Source: Parundibacterium terreum (GTDB taxonomy: Bacteria > Pseudomonadota > Gammaproteobacteria > Burkholderiales > Burkholderiaceae_D). Taken from it: a stretch of 64,000 nucleotides of DNA. The position numbers and the translations under genes were made by a program. The stretch covers positions 372,001 to 436,000 of the forward strand of contig NZ_BMED01000006.1 in assembly GCF_014636315.1 (NCBI RefSeq). Reading direction: 5' to 3'. Shown in pieces: positions 57,363-64,000 of the stretch (positions are counted from its first letter, which is position 1; the number at the start of each line of letters is the position of its first letter). A model generated the notes under the pieces. The model made no database searches, was not told where the DNA came from, and was given only the letters and a program-made list of their open reading frames with translations.

Positions 57363-59858
57363 TCAAACGTCGATATTGCCTGCCCTCAGCGCATTGCTTT
57401 CAATGAAGGCCCGGCGTGGTTCTACGTCATCGCCCATCAGCGTAGTAAAGATCTGGTCGGCGGCGATGGCGTCTTCTATCTGTACTTTCAGCAGGCGGCG
57501 TACGGTAGGGTCCATTGTGGTTTCCCACAGCTGGCTTGGGTTCATCTCGCCCAGACCTTTGTAGCGCTGCTTGGAGACGCCGCGTTCTGCTTCATCGCGC
57601 AGCCACAGCATGGCGTGGTGGAAGTCTGCTACGGCGGATTCCTTGGCTTTTTCGCCTTCGCCGCGGCGGATGAATGCGCCTTCCGTCAGCAGGCCCTTGA
57701 AGGTGAGTGCGGCGTTTTCCAGTACCTGGTAGTCGGCGCTTTCCACGAAGTCTGCATCGATGCTGCTGACCTTGATATTGCCGTGGTACATGCGTTCTAT
57801 GCGCAGCGTGAACTTCTCGGACAGTTCATCGGTGGTGACAGTGGCTTTGACGGCCGGGTCGTTGATGGTGTCCGTCAGGGATTTGGCGGAGATAGCGGCG
57901 TTTTCTGCATTGTCCAGCTTCAGCGTTACGCCTGTCATGATGGCTGTCAGGGCCGCGCGGTCTATCACACGGGTCAGGCGCATCATGATGGCGTTGGCCA
58001 GGTTGTACTTGCGCACCAGTTCTTCCAGCACTTCGCCGGCGATAGGGTCTTTGCCTGTGCCGGGGATGAGTGCGGCGCCGGTCAGGGCGACGGTCATCAT
58101 GTAGCTGGCTTCTTCGGCATCGTCTTTCAGATAGCGCTCATCGCGGCCGGCTTTTACTTTGTACAGCGGCGGCTGGGCGATGTAGATGTGGCCGCGCTCT
58201 ACCAGTTGCGGCATCTGGCGGTAGAACAGGGTCAGCAGCAGCGTGCGGATGTGGGCGCCGTCAACGTCCGCATCGGTCATGATGATGATGCGGTGATAGC
58301 GGAGCTTTTCTACATTGAACTCGTCCGGGCCTATGCTGGTGCCCAGTGTGGCGATCAGTGTAGTGATCTGCTCTGAGGACAGCATTTTTTCAAAGCGGGC
58401 TTTTTCTACGTTCAGCACTTTACCGCGCAAAGGCAGGATAGCCTGGAACTTACGGTCGCGGCCTTGTTTGGCCGAGCCGCCCGCGGAGTCACCTTCGACG
58501 ATGTACAGTTCGCACAGGGCAGGGTCTTTTTCCTGGCAATCTGCCAGCTTGGCAGACAGGCCCAGGCCGTCCATCACGCCTTTGCGGCGAGTCAGTTCGC
58601 GGGCTTTGCGGGCCGCTTCACGGGCGCGCGAGGCTTCCACGATCTTGCCGCAGATGATCTTGGCATCGTTCGGTTTTTCCATCAGGTAGTCGGTCAGCGT
58701 CTTGGCGACGATCTCTTCCACCGGGCCGCGCACTTCGCTGGAAACCAGCTTGTCCTTGGTCTGCGAGCTGAACTTCGGCTCAGGCACCTTCACGGACAAG
58801 ACGCAGGTCAGGCCTTCGCGCATATCGTCGCCGGTGACTTCTACCTTGGCCTTCTTGGCGTAGTCGTGTTCTTCTATGTATTTGTTGATGACGCGGGTCA
58901 TCGCGGCGCGCAGGCCGGTCAGATGGGTGCCGCCGTCGCGCTGCGGGATGTTATTGGTAAAGCACAATACCTGTTCATTGTAGGCATCGTTCCACTGCAT
59001 GGACACGTCCACGGTGATATTGGTGCCCTGGTCCGAAAGGCGTTCGCCGGTGGCCTGGAAAATGGTCGGGTGCAGTACGCTCTTGCTCTTGTTGATGTAT
59101 TCAACAAAGCCGCGGGTGCCGCCTTCAAACGCAAACAATTCTTCCTTGCCGGTGCGCTGGTCGGTCAGCTTGATGCGCACGCCGTTGTTCAGGAAAGACA
59201 GTTCGCGGATACGCTTGGCCAGGATTTCGTAGTGGAATTCTACGTGCGTGAAGATTTCTTCATCGGCCCAGAAATGCACTTCAGTGCCGCGCTTGTCGGT
59301 ATCGCCTATCACCTTGATCGGGGAAGTGATGATGCCGTCCACGGTTTCCAGCTCGCGGTTTTGCGGTACGCCGCGCACGAATTCCATCGCGTGCACTTTG
59401 CCGTCGCGGCGAATGGTCAGACGCAGCAGCTTGGACAAGCCGTTCACGCAGGATACGCCCACGCCGTGCAAGCCGCCGGATACCTTATAGGAGTTCTGGT
59501 CAAACTTGCCGCCGGCGTGCAGCTCGGTCATGACGATTTCTGCCGCGCTGCGTTTAGGATCGTGCTTGTCATCCCATTTGATGCCGGTGGGGATGCCGCG
59601 GCCGTTATCGGTGATGGAGATGGAATTGTCGCTGTGTATAGTGACGTGGATCTCGGTACAGTGGCCGGCCAGCGATTCATCGATGGAGTTGTCCAGCACT
59701 TCGAATACGAGGTGATGCAAACCGGTGCCGTCCGATGTGTCGCCAATATACATGCCGGGGCGTTTACGCACGGCTTCCAGACCTTCCAGGATCTGGATAG
59801 AGGATGCGCCGTACTGATTTGGCTGTGATGGAGTGTTGTCTTGGGAAATCTCGGACAT
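57363..59858 (-). CDS. gyrB: DNA gyrase subunit B
   Basis: 831 residues. N-terminal GHKL ATPase: RPGMYIGDTSDGTGLHHLVF, DNSIDESLAGHCTEI and GLHGVGVSCVNGLS. TOPRIM domain: LYIVEGDSAGGSAKQGRDRK with Glu, and IIIMTDADVDGAHIRTLLLT with the metal-binding DxD. The C-terminus RYKGLGEMNPSQLWETTMDP binds the A subunit. With GyrA it introduces negative supercoils using ATP. Order dnaA-dnaN-gyrB with no recF between, as usual in Burkholderiales. AGAAGGTAGCC precedes the ATG. Confidence 0.98.
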   Translation of the reverse strand: MSEISQDNTPSQPNQYGASSIQILEGLEAVRKRPGMYIGDTSDGTGLHHLVFEVLDNSIDESLAGHCTEIHVTIHSDNSISITDNGRGIPTGIKWDDKHDPKRSAAEIVMTELHAGGKFDQNSYKVSGGLHGVGVSCVNGLSKLLRLTIRRDGKVHAMEFVRGVPQNRELETVDGIITSPIKVIGDTDKRGTEVHFWADEEIFTHVEFHYEILAKRIRELSFLNNGVRIKLTDQRTGKEELFAFEGGTRGFVEYINKSKSVLHPTIFQATGERLSDQGTNITVDVSMQWNDAYNEQVLCFTNNIPQRDGGTHLTGLRAAMTRVINKYIEEHDYAKKAKVEVTGDDMREGLTCVLSVKVPEPKFSSQTKDKLVSSEVRGPVEEIVAKTLTDYLMEKPNDAKIICGKIVEASRAREAARKARELTRRKGVMDGLGLSAKLADCQEKDPALCELYIVEGDSAGGSAKQGRDRKFQAILPLRGKVLNVEKARFEKMLSSEQITTLIATLGTSIGPDEFNVEKLRYHRIIIMTDADVDGAHIRTLLLTLFYRQMPQLVERGHIYIAQPPLYKVKAGRDERYLKDDAEEASYMMTVALTGAALIPGTGKDPIAGEVLEELVRKYNLANAIMMRLTRVIDRAALTAIMTGVTLKLDNAENAAISAKSLTDTINDPAVKATVTTDELSEKFTLRIERMYHGNIKVSSIDADFVESADYQVLENAALTFKGLLTEGAFIRRGEGEKAKESAVADFHHAMLWLRDEAERGVSKQRYKGLGEMNPSQLWETTMDPTVRRLLKVQIEDAIAADQIFTTLMGDDVEPRRAFIESNALRAGNIDV

Positions 59859-60026
59859 GGCTACCTTCTGAAAAATTTACTGCTTGTTCACATGAACCTG
59901 AGAGCGGAGCTCTCATTGCTACAAACTACCGATAAAAGTAAGTCACTTGTGACTCATCTTATTAAGTCTAAAACCAGGTTTTTCAGTCTGGTCGCGCTTC
60001 CAAATTCAAACCAGGCATCTCATGCA

Positions 60027-60053
60027 TCCTTACTGCACGTTGTGCAGTAAGGA
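60027..60053. other. Perfect hairpin in the dnaN-gyrB gap
   Basis: TCCTTACTGCAC (60027-60038) and GTGCAGTAAGGA (60042-60053) are exact complements around GTT. No T tract follows on either strand, so a classical terminator is unlikely. It lies in the 243-base gap after dnaN; a role in attenuation or mRNA stability is possible. Confidence 0.7.
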
Positions 60054-60101
60054 CATGCTAGCTACGCTGAAGGAGGAACCACAGCAGACTGTTGTGCCCG
60101 A

Positions 60102-61208
60102 TTAAATGCGCATAGGCATGACGACGTATTTGAAGTCGGTCTTCTCTGGGATCGTGATCAGTGCGGAAGAATTGGAATCGCCCAGTGCGACATTGATCTG
60201 GTCGCATTTCAGGTTGTTCAATACATCCAGCAGGTAGGTCACGTTGAAGCCGATGTCCACGCTGTCTCCGCCGTAGTCGATTTCGATTTCTTCGACGGCT
60301 TCTTCCTGGTCGGCATTGGTGGAGCTGATCTTCATGCTGCCTGGGCTGATCACGCAGCGCACGCCCTTGAACTTGTCACTGGTCATGATCGCGGCGCGTT
60401 GCAGCGAGCGCAGCAGTTGTTCACGGCCGATAGTGAAGTTGTTCTTGTAACCTTTAGGGATCACGCGGTTGAAGTCCGGGAACTTGCCTTCCACCAGCTT
60501 GGAGATCAGTTCTATATCGGCAAACGTCAGCTTGACCTGGTTGTTGGCGATATCCAGTTGTACCGGATCTTCCTTGTCTTCCAGCAGGCGTTGCAGTTCC
60601 AGGATGGTCTTGCGCGGGATGATCACTTCCTGGCGCGGGAACTCTTGTTCCACTTCCACCTGGCAGAAAGCCAGACGATGTCCGTCGGTAGCGACTGCGA
60701 TCACGTTCTTGCCATCCACGACCAGCAGCAGGCCGTTCAGGTAGTAACGGATGTCCTGTTGCGCCATCGAGAAATGCACCATGTTGAACAGGTGCTTCAG
60801 GGTTTTTTGCGGCAGGCTGACGCTGGCATTGAAATGCTCGGCCTGGGCCACGGTAGGAAATTCTTCCGCCGCCAGGGTTTGCAGTGCAAAGCGCGATTTG
60901 CCGGATTGCACGGTCATGCGTTTGTTGGACAGTGTCAGCGACACGTCATTGTCATCCGGCAGTGCGCGCAGGATGTCCAGCAGTTTGCGCGCGGCGACGG
61001 TGGTGGCAGTAACTTCGCCGCCAGAGCCGATCTCTGCATGCGTGGTGATCTGCACTTCGATGTCGGTAGACAGGAAAGAGACTTTTTCACCATCCTTGCG
61101 TATGAGGATATTGGCCAGAATCGGCAATGTGTGCCGACGCTCGACAATACCACTCACAATTTGCAGAGGCCGGAGAAGGGTATCCCGGTGGGTTTTAACC
61201 AATTGCAT
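60102..61208 (-). CDS. dnaN: DNA polymerase III beta subunit (sliding clamp)
   Basis: 368 residues from the ATG at 61208 (MQLVKTHRDTLLRPLQIVSG), preceded by GAGGG; the 19-residue longer reading is not expected. Three repeated clamp domains, with HTLPILANILIRKDGEKVSF and VATDGHRLAFCQVEV in domains 1 and 2 and the C-terminal YVVMPMRI. Forms the ring that tethers DNA polymerase III to DNA. Located 222 bases after dnaA on the same strand. Confidence 0.98.
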   Translation of the reverse strand: MQLVKTHRDTLLRPLQIVSGIVERRHTLPILANILIRKDGEKVSFLSTDIEVQITTHAEIGSGGEVTATTVAARKLLDILRALPDDNDVSLTLSNKRMTVQSGKSRFALQTLAAEEFPTVAQAEHFNASVSLPQKTLKHLFNMVHFSMAQQDIRYYLNGLLLVVDGKNVIAVATDGHRLAFCQVEVEQEFPRQEVIIPRKTILELQRLLEDKEDPVQLDIANNQVKLTFADIELISKLVEGKFPDFNRVIPKGYKNNFTIGREQLLRSLQRAAIMTSDKFKGVRCVISPGSMKISSTNADQEEAVEEIEIDYGGDSVDIGFNVTYLLDVLNNLKCDQINVALGDSNSSALITIPEKTDFKYVVMPMRI

Positions 61209-61430
61209 GTGTATATCCCTCGCGTGTTGTAAATTGATAAAGGATGCTTTTATTCTGAACTGCATCGGGTGGATGCAGCCTGTATCTTGGCCTGCTGTTA
61301 CTGGTATTTCTCTAATAATTCTTTATTGATTCTTTGTTGATACTTGCTGTCTGAAGCGGTGCTCAACTACGGATGAAACCGGTGTTCGACTGCTAATTTC
61401 TTGCCGTGCCAATCGATTGCGAAGCCGCGC

Positions 61431-62846
61431 TTAGCCTTTCAGCGTTTGTTCCAGCACGTGCAGCTCGTGATTGCATTCTGGGTTCTTGCTGCGGTCTGCC
61501 GCGATCTTGCGCACTGCGTGCAAGACCGTGGTGTGATCGCGGCCGCCGAACAGTTCGCCGATTTCCGGCAAGCTCTTCTGCGTCAGTTCCTTGGCCAGGT
61601 ACATCGCAATCTGGCGTGGCCGGGCAATATTGGCCGGGCGTTTCTTGGAATACATGTCCGCGACTTTGATATTGAAAAAGTCGGCCACGGTCTTCTGGAT
61701 GTTTTCTACAGAGATCTGGCGGTTCTGTACCGACAGCAAATCCTTCAGCGCTTCCTTGGTGACGTCGATCGTGATTTCTTTGCCGTGGAAACGGGAGTAG
61801 GCCAGGATCTTGCGCAAGGCGCCTTCCAGCTCGCGCACGTTGGAGCGCAGATGCTTGGCAACAAAGAAAGCCACGTCGTCGGAGAAATGCACGCCTTCGG
61901 AAGTTGCTTTTTTCAGCAGAATCGCCACGCGCATTTCCAGCTCCGGCGGTTCAATCGCGACGGTCAGGCCGGAATCGAAACGCGAGATCAGGCGGTCATC
62001 CATGCCGCTGATTTCTTTCGGGTAGGTATCGCTGGTGATGATGATCTGTTTCTTGGCTGCGATCAGTGCTTCAAACGCATAGAAAAATTCTTCCTGCGTA
62101 CGGCTCTTGCCGCCGAAGAACTGGATATCATCGATCAGCAGCAAATCCAGCGAGTGGTAGTAGCGCTTGAATTCATCAAAGCCCTTGCGCTGGTAAGCGG
62201 TCACTACGTCGCGCACATACTGTTCTGCGTGGATGTAGCGTATCTTGGCGCCGGGATTGTCGACCAGGATCTGGTTGCCTATCGCATGGATCAAGTGAGT
62301 CTTACCCAGGCCTACGCCGCCATACAGGAACAGCGGATTGTAGGAGCCGCCAGGGTTGTTGGCGACCTGGATCGCAGCGGCGCGTGCCAATTGGTTGGCC
62401 TTACCGGTCACCAGGCTGTCAAAGGTCAGTGCGGAATTGATGCGGCTTTGCTCGCGGCGCGGCGATACTTCAGGTTGCGCGGCGGACAGTTCCAGCAGTT
62501 CGCTGCTGGCGTCATTGCCGCCGTCTTCACCACGTTGCTCGCGGGCTTCGCGGTTGGCGTTTTGCATGGAGCTGGCAGCCGCCGACGGCGCAGGCTTTTT
62601 ATTCGTGCGCGGGTCGAGGATGAACTGAACGTCCACGGCCTCATCCCAGAACTGCACAGCGAGTTCTGTGATGCGGCTGGCGAACTGGGTCTTGACCCAG
62701 TCCAGCTTGAAACGATTAGGCGCGCCAATGCGCAGCTTACCGTCTTCAAAATCGATCGGAGCTAGCGGTTTAATCCACGCGCTGTACTGCTGCGGCGTTA
62801 GCTCCTGCTCTAATTGAGAAGAACAGGCCTGCCAGAAATTTTCCAT
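61431..62846 (-). CDS. dnaA: Chromosomal replication initiator DnaA
   Basis: 471 residues from the ATG at 62846 (MENFWQACSSQLEQELTPQQ); a 19-residue longer reading is out of line with the family. Domain I, a variable linker (about 85-150), then AAA+ domain III: Walker A GGVGLGKTHL, Walker B LLIDDIQFFGGKS, and sensor motifs. Domain IV carries the DnaA signature RPRQIAMYLAKELTQKSLPE and GGRDHTTVLHAVRKI. First gene of the dnaA-dnaN-gyrB series. The upstream gap (62847-63462) has a perfect DnaA box. Confidence 0.98.
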   Translation of the reverse strand: MENFWQACSSQLEQELTPQQYSAWIKPLAPIDFEDGKLRIGAPNRFKLDWVKTQFASRITELAVQFWDEAVDVQFILDPRTNKKPAPSAAASSMQNANREAREQRGEDGGNDASSELLELSAAQPEVSPRREQSRINSALTFDSLVTGKANQLARAAAIQVANNPGGSYNPLFLYGGVGLGKTHLIHAIGNQILVDNPGAKIRYIHAEQYVRDVVTAYQRKGFDEFKRYYHSLDLLLIDDIQFFGGKSRTQEEFFYAFEALIAAKKQIIITSDTYPKEISGMDDRLISRFDSGLTVAIEPPELEMRVAILLKKATSEGVHFSDDVAFFVAKHLRSNVRELEGALRKILAYSRFHGKEITIDVTKEALKDLLSVQNRQISVENIQKTVADFFNIKVADMYSKKRPANIARPRQIAMYLAKELTQKSLPEIGELFGGRDHTTVLHAVRKIAADRSKNPECNHELHVLEQTLKG

Positions 62847-63462
62847 GAATACTCTATCTATCAATACTTGCACATGGCTTGCAGTACCGTGTTCCGGGCG
62901 CATACGGTGCGACGGAAACGCGGGGCTGCATGGCTTTTTGTTGTTTACAACCTACACTATCGTCGGCACCGTATTTGTACTCGGACATATACTAGTGGGC
63001 ACTTTGCAGGATTGTGAAATTGGCAAAATAAACCAGCCACATTAATCCTCTATTCTACCCTTGCTCGCACGAGTTATCCACAGGCGCGTGCGGAAATTTC
63101 TTTGCTGCAGAGCAGTGTTGCCCGCCATAGGGAGGGGCTTGACGAAAGCACCATAATGGTGCCACGGCGACATCTTGAGGCAGATTAAATCGCGCTAAGT
63201 GATTGACAGGTAAGCAGAAACTAGTGAATAATTCAGGGTTCCCTACCCTCTTTTATTGAGTGGTGCGCTAATTTGCTGGAAATTGCGGCGTTTGAATGTT
63301 CTTTTTGTGCATTTAAATTCATCAGTCTCCGGTGCTGAATACCTTAGTGCAGCACACCATGAGCAGCGGTTTTGGGGCAGTAGTGGTTAGTTAGTGGAAA
63401 CAGTTTTACTCGACCGCTACCCGTAATTCCGATTTTTTATTTGCTCAAATAGCGAGACCAAC
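62847..63462. other. Probable oriC region (dnaA-rpmH gap)
   Basis: 616 bases between the divergent dnaA and rpmH genes, no gene inside. Contains one perfect DnaA box (63074-63082) and a near box TTATTCACT on the minus strand at 63223-63231. A 9-bp inverted repeat ATACGGTGC / GCACCGTAT lies at 62902-62910 / 62966-62974, the palindrome GCACCATAATGGTGC at 63148-63162, and AT-rich stretches around 63020-63055 and 63240-63320. The position is the usual origin place, but only one consensus box is present, so this is a probable rather than proven origin. Confidence 0.6.
63074..63082 (+). promoter_or_regulatory. DnaA box TTATCCACA
   Basis: Exact match to the high-affinity DnaA box consensus, about 230 bases upstream of the dnaA start codon. 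It may serve both origin function and dnaA autoregulation. Confidence 0.85.
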
Positions 63463-63597
63463 ATGAAACGTACTTACCAACCTTCCGTCGTTCGCCGCAA
63501 GCGCACTCACGGTTTCCGCGCACGTATGGCAACCCGCGGTGGCCGCGCTGTTCTGAACGCACGTCGCGCCAAAGGCCGTAAACGCCTGGCAGCCTGA
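63463..63597 (+). CDS. rpmH: Ribosomal protein bL34
   Basis: 44 residues, the full usual length: MKRTYQPSVVRRKRTHGFRA, then RMATRGGRAVLNARRAKGRK and a short tail. Highly basic, matches bL34 over its whole length. Part of the 50S subunit. First gene of the rpmH-rnpA operon, divergent from dnaA, in the conserved order near bacterial origins. The ribosome site (AGCGAGACCAAC) is weak. Confidence 0.98.
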   Translation: MKRTYQPSVVRRKRTHGFRARMATRGGRAVLNARRAKGRKRLAA

Positions 63598-63646
63598 TAC
63601 ACGCAGGCCATGGTGAGCAGCATCAGCGGCAGCCCGGGCTAATTGC

Positions 63647-64000
63647 ATGACCGACACTATGAGTGGCGATTTTGCACGCGTAAGGCGCATCGTTAAAACG
63701 GATGAATTTTCATCCGTTTTTCGTTTGCGCCCCGTGCAAAAAACACCACACTTCGTGCTGTATGCAAGGCCCAACGCCCTGACGCATGCGCGCCTTGGCG
63801 TCGTTGCAGCAAAGCGGTTTGCGCCGCGTGCTGTCACGCGCAACACGATCAAACGTGTCACGCGTGAAATCTTTAGACGGTCTGCACTAATCAACGTGGA
63901 TTGCATTGTGCGCTTGTCCAAGCCAGTCAACAGCAAGGCAGGTCCTGCCACTACCGCGCAGCTCAAGCGCGAGTTGCGGGGCGAGATCGTGCGCCTGTTT
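63647..64000 (+). CDS. rnpA: Ribonuclease P protein component, 3' end outside window
   Basis: 118 codons visible from the ATG at 63647; an ATG at 63659 is the alternative start. Contains DEFSSVFRLRPVQKTPHFVL, the ALTHARLGVVAAKRFAPRAV strand region and the RNA-binding RNR motif TRNTIKRVTREIFR. Binds the RNase P RNA and assists tRNA 5' maturation. It lies 49 bases after rpmH in the same transcript. The final residues are cut off by the window end. Confidence 0.95.
   Translation, partial: MTDTMSGDFARVRRIVKTDEFSSVFRLRPVQKTPHFVLYARPNALTHARLGVVAAKRFAPRAVTRNTIKRVTREIFRRSALINVDCIVRLSKPVNSKAGPATTAQLKRELRGEIVRLF

Noticed and set aside
63445..63966. 173-codon open frame antisense to rpmH and rnpA
   Set aside because: Covers two well-conserved genes on the plus strand; no recognisable motif.
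1..64000. CRISPR array
   Set aside because: The only closely spaced repeats are the 9-bp units at 10586-10630, without unique spacers; no cas genes.

Overview
The window looks like the origin-proximal part of a betaproteobacterial chromosome, most likely Burkholderiales, family Oxalobacteraceae (Herminiimonas / Janthinobacterium-like). The pointers are moderately high GC, the arrangement gyrB-dnaN-dnaA facing away from rpmH-rnpA with an origin-like gap between them (62.8-63.5 kb), the glrK-qseG-glrR operon, and dispersed GC-rich hairpin repeats between genes. The species assignment is inference from gene content.

Layout. 0-5.6 kb: a truncated TonB-like membrane protein, a two-subunit chromate transporter, a CII-like regulator, and a Ser-rich protein / DUF2491 / PspA-like operon. 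5.6-10.5 kb: EF-hand protein, secreted S10-type peptidase, and a tightly overlapped hydrolase / LytS kinase / LytTR regulator operon with tandem 9-bp repeats in its promoter. 10.7-18.8 kb: Tim44-like protein, an SPFH protein with an SH3-like partner, a divergent two-component pair, and an acyltransferase-like membrane protein. 18.8-25.4 kb: NhaR-like regulator, a double-domain methylglyoxal synthase, a PLP deaminase-like enzyme, a glycosyltransferase and an S46 exopeptidase. 25.5-26.2 kb: two head-out copies of a structured repeat. 26.2-35.1 kb: a MocR / GST / EamA divergon, two paralogous PP-loop enzymes with a QueC-like cysteine cluster, a periplasmic binding protein and a four-domain beta/gamma-crystallin protein. 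35.4-39.6 kb: GlrK/QseG/GlrR, followed by a BON-domain gene whose promoter carries a GlrR-type box and a sigma-54 -24/-12 element. 39.6-47.6 kb: PBP2, a third repeat copy, a PNPOx/GST pair with LysR, a phosphate transporter and a MipA-like porin. 48-51 kb: two LiaF-like membrane proteins with a second LytS/LytTR pair. 51.2-53.5 kb: an AT-richer insertion with a restriction-controller-like C protein, its C-box operator, and a PD-(D/E)XK nuclease-SF1 helicase fusion. 53.5-64 kb: PpiC-type isomerase, a TolA/TonB-like giant, gyrB, dnaN, dnaA, the origin region, rpmH and partial rnpA.

The most interesting unit is the 51.2-53.5 kb cassette. It uses the genetic switch of type II restriction-modification systems, but drives a predicted nuclease-helicase and contains no methyltransferase; it is a candidate phage-defence locus. 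Second is the direct sequence evidence that GlrR activates the neighbouring BON-domain gene. Third is a dispersed repeat family whose hairpin arms change in a compensatory way between copies.

Much of the remainder is envelope-related (TonB/TolA-like, LiaF-like, GlrKR, PBP2, MipA, PpiC, PspA-like), so the window reads as core replication genes surrounded by envelope homeostasis genes with small accessory inserts.
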